Positions 10,505 through 21,902 of a stretch of 64,000 bases of DNA are shown one piece after another. Within the stretch, counting starts at the first letter, position 1. The number at the start of each line of letters is the position of its first letter. Location: NCBI GenBank assembly GCA_019279435.1, contig JAAALK010000286.1, positions 28,023,712 through 28,087,711 of the forward strand, written 5' to 3'. The DNA comes from Zizania palustris (taxonomy: Eukaryota > Streptophyta > Magnoliopsida > Poales > Poaceae). Under the pieces are notes generated by a model. That model did not search any database. It was not told where the DNA came from and was given only the letters and a program-made list of their open reading frames with translations. Made by a program: the position numbers and the translations under genes.

Positions 10505-12904
10505 CTAGCACTGAGTGACACGAGTAGTAGGCGCAGTAAAAGTAGACGGTCTACGCACAGGAAAATCGAAATGATGCAAAGTGCGAGGTCTACCTACATG
10601 CTGTGATCGAAAAGCATGACGAGGTCTCCTCCTCTGACGAGGTACAAAGCTACTCGCCTGAGGTCTACCTCCATATGGAACATGGTGAACACCTCGAGGA
10701 GCAAAACCTCTCCGAGAAGCGCGAGGAGCCTCAAAAGCAGGACGATAGTAAAACTCAGACTCATGCATACCTAAAGATGGGTAATGCATGTCCTGGTAAC
10801 TCATCGCCTGAGAGCGTCGCTCATCCTTGATGCGACGAAAACAGAACCCAACCAAATGACCAGCCCGCTGACAGTAGGAACAGTGAAAAACTCTCCTCGG
10901 GGCACTCTCATGGGTCACAGGACCAACTCTCACAGGCTCCTTGGGTTTCTTCTGAGTGGTTTTCTTGGGAGGATTTTTCTTGGCAGGAGGTGTGGCTTTC
11001 TTTGGTGGTTGGGTAGGCTTTTTAGCTGATGGGGTGTCCAACAGAGCTCTCTCTTTCTCTAGGGTAGTGGGAGAGGTAAAAACAGTTTTGGTCTTACTGT
11101 CTGAAGGTATCCTCTCAAAACCCAAACCTAGAGCTACCCCTGCTCTGTCAGCACACAACTTGGTCTTGGCCAAGAGCAAATCCATCCTACCCTTTCCCTC
11201 AGTGCATTTATTAACCACATAAATAAGGTACTCATTTTCGGACATGAGGTTCTCAGCTCGCTCTCTAACAGTGCCTAGCTGGTCCTTAAGGGTGATGCAA
11301 GTGTCACACACAGGCTGCACATCCTTAGAACTACCGGCTCTCTCCAATCTAGCCTCTAAATCATGAACATGCTTATCACGTAAATTAATGCTTTCGCGTA
11401 ATAAAGAGCAGTTCATGCAATCAATAACATCATGAGGTCTAGTATCCTCCTCCAAAAGCTGCTTCTGTGCAGTCTCAAGCTCAGATAGAGTTTGAGCATG
11501 AACAGAATGCAACTGAGCAAGCTCACCCATGACAGTGGTACAAGAATCACATTCAGCATCATTAATTTTAGACTTAAGCATGGCATATTCAGTAGAAACA
11601 GACTCTAGCCTAAGTCTAAGGTCTTTTCTTTCTCTAGCGGCTTGCACAAGTAATCTATCCTGACCAAGAACTACTTCATTCAGCTCATCTAATTTAATCA
11701 ATAGCTGGTCAGATGATAGAGTTACCTCAGATGAGTCAAGCTCATCGCTGCTGTGATCGCTGTCGGCCATGAAGCAAAGGCCGGTGAAGTCTCGTCCCTT
11801 CTTGTCCTTCTTATCCTCCTTCCTTGGGGACTCCTCCTCCTCAGAGCTCGACTCCTCAGTTGAGGATGTGTCGATGTCGCTGAGAGCAGCAACAAAAGCT
11901 CTGGAAGCGGCCTTGGCTACTTTCTTAGCCATCTTGCCGCGCTTGCCCTTCACAAAAGGTTTCCTCTCCTTCTTGTGGTATTTGGGGCGCTCACTCTCAT
12001 CTCTTTTCTTGAGCTTAGGGCAGTTGGCCTTAATATGAGAAGTGTAGCCACATTCAAAGCAACCACTAAAACCACTTCTCCTCTGATCCCGTCTCTCATG
12101 GTGAAAACGGGTGAACCTCCGGGCAATGAGAGCAAGCTCATCATCATCTAGAGTGTCCACCTGCTCCTTTGTGACGGAGACCAGGGAGGACAAAGCAAAA
12201 CCATCTGCAAGAACACAAGTGCCATATGTGCTTGGTTCTGCAGTGGTGCCACGGCTAGTGCTAGAAACCAATGCCAATGGCTGTGGCAAAGAGCTTCTGT
12301 GCACTGCAAGAGATGCCTTGGCAATCTCTGTGGACTTCAGCTTGCTGAAGAGCTCATCACAGGTCAATGTGTCATAACCTGCAGACTCCTCAATGCTGGA
12401 TATCTTCACTTCCCATATGCTACGGTCAAGAGCATAGAGAAGCTTGATAGCCCTATCATGATCACTGTAAGCAAGCGTCCCGTTGGATCGCAAGTTACTC
12501 ACTATCGCGTCAAAGCGAGAAAACATGGCATCTATAGATTCACCTGGTGCCTGCACAAACAACTGATACTGTTGATTGTATGTGCTTTGGCGCCTGGCCT
12601 TAATCTGAGTAGAGCCCTCATGAAAGACAGTGAGAGTTGTCCAAATCTCCCTAGCAGTCCTAAGGTGATGCACCCTATCGAACTCACTTCTACTCAAACC
12701 GATGAACAGTATATTTCTTGCCTTGGAGTTGGCATTATACTGATCCTTCTTAGTCTAAGAGGTGCGAGTCTCAGGGATGGAGTATTGTGAGTCCACAATC
12801 TCCCAAATTGCATTTCCTTGGCTTAACAAGTAAGCCTCCATGTGCACCTTCCAATATGCAAAATCTGTCCCATCGAACAGAGGAATTTTACTGCCTCTAT
12901 CCAT
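10505..12904 (-). pseudogene. Copia-1 gag
   Basis: ATG at 12904-12902, 50 bp downstream of the PBS. One TAG at 12757-12755 interrupts codon 50; the remaining 730 codons are open. The N-terminal region is the copia gag polypeptide (FDRVHHLRTAREIWTTL). A first zinc knuckle CFECGYTSHIKANC lies near 12050 and a second, CSYCQRAGHLVGFC, near 10870. Between them is a long Ser/Glu-rich and coiled-coil region with repeated Cys pairs (CDTC, CTTV). A TAG at 10507-10505 closes the frame before pol. The stop in codon 50 reads as a likely Gln codon changed to TAG. Confidence 0.85.
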
Positions 12905-12954
12905 GTCGCCAACAGATCACAAAACCAGTTAAGGTCAACTGGTGATCTTAACCT

Positions 12955-12966
12955 GCTCTGATACCA
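12955..12966 (-). other. Copia-1 primer binding site
   Basis: The complement reads TGGTATCAGAGC (initiator tRNA-Met type), two bases inside the 5' LTR that begins at 12969. Confidence 0.9.
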
Positions 12967-12968
12967 AT

Positions 12969-15012
12969 TGTTGGACCGGAAACGGCGACCAGAGGGGGGG
13001 TGAATGGGAGCTTTTTTAAAATTTCGGGCTAAAAACAGCCTTCGGTTTTAATCCTGTCTTCTGCGGAATAGGCTTCGAACACTATCTTCAAAGGTCTGGT
13101 TCGGAGGTACTTCGACAGCTCCGAACACATGCTTCGCAGGAGCAAATGTTCGAAGCCAAGAAGACTTCGCTCCACTAACAACCCTCGAAAATCTACTCTG
13201 CTAAGTCAGTGCAGGCTCCGCACATGGGGTGCTTCGAGCAGGCTTCGCACTTCACCCTTCGCAGGAGTGGACACCCCACTGAGGACTTCGACCAAGTACT
13301 TGGCAGCAGCAACTGGTGCTGGGCTTCGTACACAAGGGTCTAAACGCACACTGACAGACTCCACTAAGGGCTTCGACACAAGAAGCAAAACGGGCTTTGA
13401 TCAGGGCTTCGCTAGTAAGCAGTGAGGTCAAACCTCAAGTTACATAGAGCGACAGCACACTGAAAAACACACTTCGCACAAAAACAACCTTCGCCTAGAC
13501 AAGCTTCGGTGCACTACAACTAGCGAGGTATGTAACACGAGCTCAAGCAAAAAGCACAAGGAAGCAGGGCTTCGCCGCTTGAACAAGGAACACAATAAAA
13601 TTGAACTCTGGATGAATACAGCGAGGTATGTGGCTACAGGAGCTCAACAGTAAATGCTCAAAGTGTTAAATGTTACCTACCGAGCCCCCATATTTATAGC
13701 CCACAGTTCACCCAAAGGAAGTAACTACTTTACCCCTAGGGTTTACATTGGATTTGTCTCTACAGAACTAAGGGGCACAAAAGGTAGTCCACTTTATTGG
13801 AGGCTTCTCTGTCAGCCTTTGCAGAGGTGACAGTGCCAGCTTTTTGCAGAGCAGACACTGTCAGACTTGCAGCCTTTGACCTTTCCGAAGCCCCCCTTCC
13901 ACGCGAGGGGTGCGGTAGCTTCGGTGAGAAGCCTTGAGCCAGATGGCCTTCGCTTCGCCGAAGATAGTCTCCGATACACTGACGGTTTTGAGCCGAAGCC
14001 GTCAAAGCCCTTGGGCCTTCGCACCAACACCTCCGGAGTGGACCACCACGGCTTCGCAGCTTCACCCAGCTCGAACTCCGTTAGTCCGTGTACCGAAGCC
14101 ATGCAGGCCGAAGCACCTCAAGACAACCACACTCTGGAGCTAGCCTCGCTCCGAAGCCTTCCTCACTCCGAAGCCCCACCTTCAGAGCACCACCCTTCGA
14201 AGTCCCTCCTTCATCCAAGGCCTCCGCACGAAGCATTCCATGAGCCCTTCATCGTAGTGTCTCTCCCCGAGCACACTCCTCGACGAGCCTCACCCGGACC
14301 ATGCCTTCGATCCACCTTGACTTCTGAGACCTTCGTCGGGCACCTTCGAATGTCTCCCTCCGGAGCACACTTCGAACTCCGCGCCTCCGCAGAGGACTTG
14401 ATCCATCCAACTCTGAAGTCACTCCATCCGGAGTACCTTCGAAGTGCCTCACCTCCGAGGACTTTGTCTCAGAGTACCTTCAGCCGGAGCCACGCTCCGC
14501 ACTCTCTGCCTTCACCTGGCGCACCTCGACCCGAGGACCGACCCGGACCCCTTCGCAGCCACCGTGACGGAGCTCCCCGCTCCCTTGGCATCAAGCCTCC
14601 CGCTTGACCCAGGTTCACCTGTCGCAAACCTGTCCGTCGCCTCCGAAGTCCCTGCGCACCACAGACAAACAGACAAGTGTATCCAGTACTCCGGAGACCT
14701 CTCCGGGTTAGCAACCTCCGGCACACACTCCGGTGTACCGCCCAAAGTACCGAAGCCTTCGGTACACACCCAGTCATCGTGTACTGTCGGGCCCCACCGA
14801 CGAGCACACTCCGCTGCAACAGCTGCAGCAACCAAACCACCTCCGAACACCCTTCGGAGGTACAACCTCCGAAACCCCTCCGGAGGTACCCTCCTCCGAA
14901 CACCTTCGGAGGTACAGCCTCCGAACACCCTCCGGAGGTACCCTTCGAACCAGAGGGTAAAAAGCCTGTCAATCACTTATCACAAATACTGAAACCAACC
15001 CTTGGTTTCTCA
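12969..15012 (-). repeat. 5' LTR of Copia-1 (full length, about 2.04 kb)
   Basis: In element orientation it begins near 15012 (TGAGAAACC) and ends with CCAACA at 12969. It contains a TATA box at 13698-13691 (minus), and between about 14839 and 14950 it has CCTCCG/CGGAGG units alternating as short inverted repeats. Long GC-rich open frames on either strand of this LTR are compositional and not genes. Confidence 0.85.
13691..13698 (-). promoter_or_regulatory. TATA box of Copia-1 5' LTR
   Basis: The complement of TATTTATA reads TATAAATA in context GGGCTATAAATATGGG; likely U3 promoter. The 3' LTR carries the same motif at 5492-5499. Confidence 0.65.
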
Positions 15013-15873
15013 AATACAAAGGTGCATGCTTTCTATATTCGATTTACATTTTATATATTTGAGAAAGGTTGCTGCACCATAAGTTGTTGTTTTCAATTAC
15101 AGAAATTATTACATGGATTAAGGGACGCGTTGTGAGAAAATCAAGGGAATGGAACATCATGGAAGTTGATTGGGGACCAAGTCAAGGCCATCCAAACATA
15201 ACATACAAGTTTGGGACATTACTTTTGTTCCAAGAGAAAATAGAAATAAAGTTCTACACGATTGAGAAGATGACTCGGATTCGGACCGCAGGGACGTCAT
15301 CGAATTCAAATGTGCATAACATTTAAATGGAAACTCCGATTTAATTGATCTTGGACTTTTTGGAAAGCTTGATACATCCTCTTTCCAACGGATCCAGCCA
15401 CATATCCAGATTCCATCGGAGGAGATCGCAATCACCAAATCAATGCGTGTTCCTTTTTTAGGCCGAATCAATTAAGCACGGAATTTCCATTTTGTAGTCA
15501 ATCTATTTTCGAAATAATTAGTCCTTTCCATATGTAATAAGTTTTCTAAACATTGGGAACGTCCCTAGGGCTATCGGTTAGATCGCCAGTTTCATGTTTC
15601 ATAACCCCAACTACCCTTTGTGCGTCTTTCATATCCAACAATTGTAGTTGCTCCTTTATCTTGTTCTTGCTCGTTCTTCGATTGCTTGCAGGAACAAAGT
15701 TGATCACTGATAAGATCAACAGCCCTTGGAGTTGGTGTATCGATCGCTAAGGCGCAACATGAAAGTCTCGTACGGTTGTAGTCGGGTCGTCAACGTCGTC
15801 TCCATCCAATCGAAGTTATCTCTCTATCAACTCATCGAAAGATCGGGCCACCCGAGTCTGTTCCTATCCATCA
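15013..15873 (+). repeat. Second LTR of gag-only element, main part (TATA deleted)
   Basis: Resumes the LTR broken at 4769. Relative to 1184-2168 it lacks 86 bp (equivalent to 1784-1869) at 15574/15575, which removes the TATA box and the downstream start region; two bases of microhomology (AT) flank the deletion. A 1-bp deletion near 15065 breaks the U3 reading frame, which otherwise stays open to 15326. Confidence 0.85.
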
Positions 15874-16009
15874 AGTGGTATCAGAGCTTTCATTGCTCGG
15901 TGAGTTTTTATTTCATTTTCTTCCTACAGTCCAGAAAAAGCAACATAAAAAAAAATTACCCGAGATCCAAGCCTCTTTGAGCCTATTACTAGTTCTGCAT
16001 AGTTTCGGC
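15874..16009 (+). other. Second PBS and truncated internal region of gag-only element
   Basis: Repeats 2169-2303 (PBS TGGTATCAGAGC at 15876-15887, then the same leader) and ends abruptly at TTCGGC, where Tat-A1 integrase sequence begins on the minus strand. Confidence 0.8.
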
Positions 16010-16949
16010 CAACGTGACTCGCATCGAGCCAGCCCGGATCTCCGTCGGGGTCATAGCTTCATCGCCGAAGAGGAGCCGAAACGGGGTAAACCCGGTGGCA
16101 CGGGAGGTTGTGGTCCGAATAGACCACAAGATCTTCGGGAGCTCGTCAGGCCATAATCCCTTAGCTAAGCCGACGATGCGCTTGTTAAGGCCAGAGAGTA
16201 TATGTCCGTTAGCCCGCTCCACCGCCCCATTTGACTGCGGGTGCCGAACCACTGCGAAGCAGAGTTGGACCCCCAATTCTTCGCAGAATGTTTTGAAAGC
16301 CCCTGCGTCAAACTGCGTGCCGTTGTCCAGCGTGAGCTGCTTGGGCACGCTGAAGCGGCAGATGATATTCTGCTAGAAGAATTTCTGGACACTTCGGGAG
16401 GTGATGGAAGTCAGCGGCTCAGCCTCGACCCATCTGGAGAAATATTCAACGGCGACGACCGCAAAGCGCAGATTGCCTCTTGCCCTAGGGAATGGCCCAA
16501 TGAGGTCCATGCCCTAGCAGGCCAGAGGCCACACAGGTGGGATGAGCTGCAAGCTGACCGGAGGCTTGTGACTCCGGCGCCCCATCCATTGGCACCCTTG
16601 GCAGGTACGCACCAGATCTTCAGCATTGGCGGTGATTGTGGGGCAGAATACGCCTTGCCAGAGGGCTTTCCCGGTGAGGGCCCGCGGTGCTAAATGGCTG
16701 CCGTACAGGCCCTCGTGGATTTCTCGGAGCATGGCTACACCGTCCGAGTGAGAGATGCATCGGAGCAGCGGGAAACATACCCCCGATTTGTAGAGGATGC
16801 CATCAATGACTTGGAAAGACTGGGCACGAAGTTGGAGACGTGCTTGATCCGGGCCGGGCTGGTCATCCGTGTTGCCGCCGAGTGTTCGCAGGATGGGTTC
16901 CCGCCAATCGTTGCTGACTGTGCAGAGAACTAGGGCGGGCTCAAGCGAC
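16010..16949 (-). pseudogene. Tat-A1 integrase (zinc-binding and core)
   Basis: Integrase with an HHCC-type zinc region (EIHEGLYGSHLAPRAL, CQGCQWMGRR), core motifs with D (CWGMDLIGPFP), D (TLDNGTQFDAGAF) and E (SNGAVERANGH), then LWSIRTTTSRATGFTPF. It has two small frameshifts and at least one stop (near 16372, where a Trp codon is expected). The frame runs into the truncated gag-only element at about 16010; the C-terminal part is at 937-1183. Confidence 0.85.
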
Positions 16950-17760
16950 GTCGGGGGTTCGACTGGCCCGGAGGTTGGTACCTCATCGCGGAAGAGCGCC
17001 GAAGGTCAGGTAATTTCTTCGAAGAAGGCGCCTGGCGGCATGGCTTGGCCGCCGGCTCCGGCTTTAGCAAGGGCGTCGGCTTGGCAGTTTTCACTTCTCG
17101 GGATGCTTTGAACAGATATCCCCTTGAAGGCCGCTTCGAATCTCCGAACGGCTTCGAGGTAGGAGGCGAGGTCTGGGTGCCGAGCCTAGAAACTCTTGTC
17201 GATATGCCCGGCGACGACCTGAGAGTCGGTCTTGACTATGACGCGGGTGGCTCCGAGTGCATGCGCCTTACGGAGACCCAGTAGGACTCCTTCGTACTCG
17301 GCGATGTTGTTGGTAGCCTTGAAATTCAGCCGAGCGGAGTACGAGGCCTGCTGGCCGAAGGGGGAGATGATAACTGCTCCGGCCCCAGCCCCCGAAGCCT
17401 GGTAGGCGCCGTCCGAATAGACGGTCCAAGCTTCCTCGCCTGCTTCGATACTGGCGTGATTGACTGCGGATGTCCACTCGACAACGAAGTCGGCGAGGAT
17501 CTGAGACTTGATGGCAGTTCAGGCAATGAAGGAGACCCTGAATGGGGCCAATTCCACCGCCCACTTTCCGATGCGGCCAGTGGCATCCTTGTTTCGGAAC
17601 ATGTCGCCGAGTGGGTATGCAGTTGGAATAATGACATCGTGAGCCAGGAAGTAATGCCGAAGCTTTCAGGATGCCATGACAAGAGCGTATGCCACCTTTT
17701 CGAGCTCGGAGTACCGTATTCTGGCTCCGGAGAGGGCTTCGGATACAAAGTAGACGAGGC
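16950..17760 (-). pseudogene. Tat-A1 RNase H and second (archaeal-type) RNase H
   Basis: Two RNase H-like blocks follow RT. The first carries YFVSEALSGARIRYSELEK and KLRHYFLAHDV. The second carries the acidic motif VYSDGAYQASGAGAG, then NNIAEYEGVLLGLRKAHALG, KTDSQVVAGH and ENCQADALAKAG. The second block resembles the archaeal-type RNase H acquired by Tat elements (established knowledge of the lineage). Stops near 17515 and 17190 and frameshifts inactivate it. Confidence 0.8.
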
Positions 17761-17761
17761 G

Positions 17762-18780
17762 CTACACTAACTTCCCGCCGAGTTCTTCTTCCTGGATCAG
17801 GGCCGTGCTCGCCGCGCTGCCGGAGGCGGCGAGGTAGACCATAAGAGGACAGCCGGCTCGAGGTGTGGTGAGGGCTATGAGGCTGGAGAGGTACTCCTTT
17901 ATTTGACTGAAGCAGTTCTGACACTCGGAGGTCCACTGAAAAGTTTTAGAGCCCCGAAGCACCTTGAAGATGGGCAAGCTTTTCTCAGCTGATCTTGCCA
18001 GGAACCGGCCGAGGGCGGCTAGGCGCCCGGCTAGCTTCTGTGCTTGCTTCAAATTCCGAGGGGGGGACATGTTCTGCAATGCGTTGACCTGTGTTGGACT
18101 GGCTTCAATGCCTCGGCTAGAAACCAGATACCCGAGCAGCTTCCCAGCGTGCGCTCTGAAAACACATTTTTCCGGATTGAGGCGGATCCCACACCGCCGA
18201 AGGCTATCAAAGGTCTCAGCTATGTCCACACTGTGGCAATCCTTGATGGTACTTTTGATAACGATATCATCCATGTATGCTTTGATGTTGCGGCCTATCT
18301 GATGGCCCAAAGGCTTGGATATTAGTCTCGAAAAGGTGGCCCCGATGTTGCGGAGGCCGAAAGGCATTCGAATGTAGCAAAATACTCCCGCGGCGGTAAC
18401 GAAGCTTGTTTTGACTTGATCCTCAGGATTCAACCAGATCTGGTGGTATCCTGAATAAGCGTCGAGGAAGCTGAGGAGCTCTGCACCGGTGGTGGAATCG
18501 ACTAGTTGATCGATGCGAGGCATGGGGTAGGGGTCACGGGGGCAAGCTTTATTTAGAGAGGTGAAGTCAATACACATACACCACTTTCCAGATGTTTTCT
18601 TCTGGACAAACACCGGGTTTGACAACCACTCAGTTTGACTCACTTGGCAAGCTTCTCGGACAAACACCGGGTTTGAGAAACACCCGGAGCAGTTTCTCAG
18701 TCTCGGCCTTGGCAAGCTCGGCCCACTCGATGGAGAGCTTCCGGAGCCCCTAGCGCACCGGTCGAGCTTTTGGGTCGACT
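17762..18780 (-). pseudogene. Tat-A1 reverse transcriptase
   Basis: An open stretch of about 317 codons with gypsy RT motifs: CIDFTSLNKACPRDPYP, FLDAYSGYHQI, VTAAGVFCYIRMPFGL, catalytic YMDDIVIKS and LGYLVSSRGIEASP, followed by the connection region. About 40 bases near 18600-18665 look partly duplicated (NPVFV occurs twice), and a frameshift separates it from the upstream linker at about 18750. Confidence 0.9.
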
Positions 18781-20271
18781 ACCAGCGAATGCTCAATGAT
18801 CGAGCGGTCGACGCCCGGGATATCTTCGTCGGACCATGCGAAGATGTCGAGGTTGTTGCGGATGACTTCCTCGAGCTGCATTGACACCTCCGGCTCTAGG
18901 CCCCCTCCGAACTGGATCGGGCGCTCCTTCCCATCTTGGATCAGAATCTTCGTGATGATCTCTCCCTCCGGGAGAGGCTTGACCGGACGCCCCTTCGGCC
19001 CTGAGTCTCCGGCACCGGGAAGGTTGGCTCCGTCCACGCCCTCACGGACGATATGAATTTGGCGCGGCTCCAGTGGTGCTGAGTGGCCGTACTCGACCCG
19101 ACGGGCCACGGCTTGGTTGCCTAAGACCAACAGCACCCCTCCGAGGTTGGCATCTTGAGGCACAAGTAGTTGTGGTGGGCGATGGCTCCGAAGCGGTTCA
19201 GCATCCCTCTCCCGAAGATGGCGTTGTAGGCGTATGGAGCGTCGACCACGTCGAAGAGAAGCTCTTCGCAACACTGGAGGGGGGGGTCGCCAAAGGTCAC
19301 CTCCAGCGTGACTTGGCCCAGGGCATCAAGTGGGGGGGCCGTGAAGCCCTAGAGTGGACGGGAAGCTGGCAGCAGGTGCTTCCGAGAAAGACACAGCTGA
19401 TCAAAGGCCTGCACAAAAATGATATCAGCAGAGCTTCCCCATCGACCAAGATGTGACGCACCTCGACTCCGGCGATATCAGCGGAGATGACGAGGGGGTC
19501 GGCATGCGGGAATTTGACTCCGGCGGCATCCTCAGCGGTGAAGGAGATGGGAACGTGGGACCATTCAGGGAGCGTCGAGGAGCCGTACGTGCCGATGTGC
19601 CCGACCTCCCGAACGTAGTCTCGCCTTTGGCGCTTGGACAGGGGTCCCAGGGCCCCTCCTCCGGAGATGGGGAGGACCACCCGTTTCCCCCGATCTGGTG
19701 CATCTTCGAGTTTGGGAGCCTGGGCCCGGCCGAACTCCGGGGCTAGGCACAGGACCTCCGGCTCCCCGCGACGTCCGACCACCTGGACCGCTTCTGGGCG
19801 AGGTACAGGGTTCCCCTTGTCGGTGGCACCGCGACCGGCATTCCGCTCGAGGTAGTCATTCCGGAGGGCGAGGATGGTTCGGCAGGAATCAGTGTCGTGG
19901 CTCCGGTTTTCGCCGTGGACGCTGCAGTAAAAGGCGCCCCCTCCGGAGGGTGCCTGAGACGGAGCCTCGGCCCCAGTGAAGCGGCCCCCACCGGACGTGT
20001 GCTGGTGCTTGGCAGGGACTCTAGGGGTAATGCTGAGGACCTCCCCCCAAAGATGCTTCCGGCCCCACCGGGAGTCCCGGTGGATGGAGTCCTGCCGGCC
20101 GGAATGTTGGTGGCGGAAGTCAGGGGCGGGGCAGGTTCCCCGGTCGAGGTCCGGTGAGACTTCATACGCCCTGGCGCTCGTGGCCCAGACAGGTACTATC
20201 ATCGCATATCGGCGCATCTGGCCTTCTTCGGACCGGGCGTACTCTTCGAAGTATGTCATGAGCTGAGCCAC
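18750..20271 (-). pseudogene. Tat-A1 gag C-terminus, protease and RT linker
   Basis: From 20271 the sequence reads gag C-terminus (LMTYFEEYARSEEGQM), a CHHC-like segment (FYCSVHGENRSHDTDSC), KRVVLPISGGGAL, then a protease with a degraded active site (HILVDGEALLI where the D-S/G-G motif is expected), and after a frameshift the linker VEYGHSAPLEPRQI and LDIFAWSDEDIPGVDRSIIEHSL that leads into RT. Frame changes near 19290 and 18750. Confidence 0.75.
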
Positions 20272-20400
20272 CGATGAGATGGGCTTATGATGGAGCTTGT
20301 CGAGGAGGCCCGGGTGGGTGACGCCTTCCCGGGTAGCGTCGATGACGGAGGAAGCCGAGAGCTCCTTGATCTGGGCCTTAGTGTGTGCAAAACGCTGGGA

Positions 20401-21308
20401 GTACTACCGCAAAGTTTCTCCGAGTTGCTGCTTCACTTGGAAGAGACTCCCGGTGGACATAGGGGCCACGAAGGTTCCCTGAAAGTTGTTGATGAATTTC
20501 TTACTCAGCTGGTCCCACGAACGGATGGTCCCAGGCCGGAGCGACCAGAACCACCGGAGAGCGATCCCCTCGAGCGCCAGAGGGAAGCATTTAGCCATGG
20601 TGTCTCGGCTCCCCCCGGACGCTTCTATCGCCAGGCCGTACAAGCGGGAGAACTCTCCGGGATCAGAATCCCTAGAGTACATGGGAAGCTTGGCGGCGCG
20701 AAACTTCGAGCCGAAGCGCACCCTTTGGAGGTCTGGGTGCAGGGGGACTCCTCGTCGTATGATGCGTTTTCGTCCTCCGCTTGATCTTCATCGTCACTCA
20801 AGGCTACGGCCGCAACCCTCGTAGCGCGAGAGGGCTTAGGAGGGCAGAGCGACACCTCCTGGCGCCACTGAGCCAGCTCCGCCTTCAGCCGGGCGTTTTC
20901 GGTAGCCAGAGCATTGGCCTGACTCCCGCTTCCTCCTGAGGCGGTCTCAGGGTCTTTCGAACGGACGTAATCGGTTCGGAGGGCCACCACCGGGGGCCCG
21001 CTCGGACGATGCACCTCCGGCGGCCCCTCCCGGAGCCCCGCGAGATTGACGGAAGCTGGCTCAGGCACGCCCACAGGGCCCCAAACCTCGGGCGTCCCCT
21101 CCGGGGCCTGGGTCGGCTCCATGGCAGGCGCCCCGACGGGCGCAACGACTAGCTGTCGGGAATGGCGACTGGGGTGGGCTCGACTCTGGCGGTGCGGGCT
21201 AACTGACGCAGAGGAACCGTGCTCGCGCCCTTCCGACTCGACATGCTTTGGTGACTTGGTGTAGAGGACGCTAGCTTCTCGAACTAGGATCCCCACGGAC
21301 GGTGCCAA
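20401..21308 (-). pseudogene. Tat-A1 gag
   Basis: Begins at the first ATG next to the PBS (21308). The N-terminal 180 codons are Pro/Ala/Gly-rich with a short coiled coil (TENARLKAELAQWRQE), then after a frameshift near 20720 the retrotransposon gag domain follows (ALEGIALRWFWSLRPGTI, FINNFQGTFVAPMSTGSLFQVKQQ). A TAG at 20403-20401 sits where Tat-A3 has Gln (ETLRQFF), consistent with a CAG to TAG change. Confidence 0.8.
21290..21307 (-). other. Tat-A1 primer binding site
   Basis: The plus-strand TCCCCACGGACGGTGCCA gives a PBS reading TGGCACCGTCCGTGGGGA, as in Tat-A3 (61624-61641), and similar to TGGCGCCGTCCATGGGGA in NA-Tat. Probably complementary to a tRNA-Arg, as reported for Tat/Ogre elements; I cannot check the tRNA. 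Confidence 0.75.
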
Positions 21309-21309
21309 C

Positions 21310-21902
21310 TGTTGGGACGACGGATTGAACCAACAGGTTTTGAGAGTAATGGAATGCAGTGTGCTCTGTATTCTTGGATCATGTGTCTATTACAACTGTA
21401 GTCAAGGGGTATTTATAGGGTGACCCTCCCTGAGGGGCCAGGCACCTCTGAACCGCCAACCGCTAGTTGGCCCGACACTGGTCAGTAGTACAGACATGGC
21501 CTGACACTGGCTGGTAGTACAGACAAAATGGACTCCGCGTAGTACAGACAGGAAGATTCGATCCTGACAGCGTATCGGCCGTGTCGGGCGCTGCAAAGGC
21601 CGCCCGACACGGCGCAGACGATCAGGCTCTTGTCCCCGCGCGGCGTTGACTGGGTCCTTCCCACGTATGGCTGCCCCCCAGAGCCTCTGGTCCGCCCGAA
21701 GGTTGGCCTCTGGTGTCTGGCTGGTAGCTCCCTCCGAAGACCCCTCCGGCGCGCCTTGGAAACTCCGGAAGCCTCCGGCTCCCTCGCTCGGAGGTCCAGG
21801 CACCTCCAGCCTAGGGCTTCGGGTCCTCTGTTGATGGTCTTCCTTTGGAGCCGTACGGACCTCCTCGTTCCTTTGCTCTCATCGGGATTATCTCCCCCAA
21901 CA
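21310..21902 (-). repeat. 5' LTR of Tat-A1
   Basis: 593 bp, TGTTGGGGGAGAT... in element orientation, ending CCCAACA. TATA box at 21417-21410 (minus). The beginning TGTTGGGGGA is shared with the LTRs of Tat-A3 and NA-Tat, supporting one lineage. Confidence 0.8.
21410..21417 (-). promoter_or_regulatory. TATA box of Tat-A1 5' LTR
   Basis: The complement reads TATAAATA in context CCCTATAAATACCCC; likely U3 promoter. Confidence 0.65.

Larger units (their letters stand above)
4771..15012 (-). mobile_element. Copia-1: near-intact Ty1/copia element
   Basis: A minus-strand copia element of about 10.2 kb inserted in the second LTR of the gag-only element. The 5' LTR is at 12969-15012, the PBS at 12966-12955, one polyprotein frame runs 12904 to 7274, and the 3' LTR is at 4771-6428. 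The large LTRs, two zinc knuckles in a long coiled-coil gag, and RT/RNase H sequence suggest the SIRE/Maximus group; this lineage call is tentative. LTR copies differ by roughly 2% over the shared 1.66 kb (judged by eye), so insertion is fairly recent. The flanks show AAAT at 4767-4770 and 15012-15015, an imperfect target duplication. Confidence 0.85.
1184..16009 (+). mobile_element. Gag-only LTR retrotransposon in partial tandem array
   Basis: Structure: LTR (1184-2168), initiator-Met-type PBS, leader, gag ORF, polypurine tract, second LTR (4729-4769 continuing at 15013-15873), then a second PBS and about 120 bp of internal sequence (to 16009) before an abrupt change to Tat-A1. The second LTR is interrupted by Copia-1. 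No protease, RT or integrase is present. LTR-internal-LTR-internal is the signature of unequal recombination or a truncated tandem copy. The right junction shares TCGGC with both partners, fitting a microhomology-mediated deletion that removed the rest of the second unit and about 80 bp of Tat-A1. Confidence 0.8.
16010..21902 (-). mobile_element. Tat-type gypsy element Tat-A1, proximal (5') segment
   Basis: In element orientation: 5' LTR 21902-21310, PBS 21307-21290, gag, protease region, RT, RNase H, second RNase H, and integrase up to the break at 16010. RT followed by two RNase H modules and then integrase is the hallmark of the Tat/Ogre lineage. Right flank: the LTR ends in CA at 21902 and is followed by CCATT, at the same point where the G2 copy (around 34655) is uninterrupted, so Tat-A1 inserted into G1. 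The matching left duplication is outside the window. Confidence 0.85.

Noticed and set aside
13867..14607. Long plus-strand open frame of about 246 codons
   Set aside because: It lies wholly inside the Copia-1 LTR, opposite to element orientation. The other LTR copy has it broken, and the amino-acid composition (Ser, Pro, Arg) follows the GC-rich repeat sequence.
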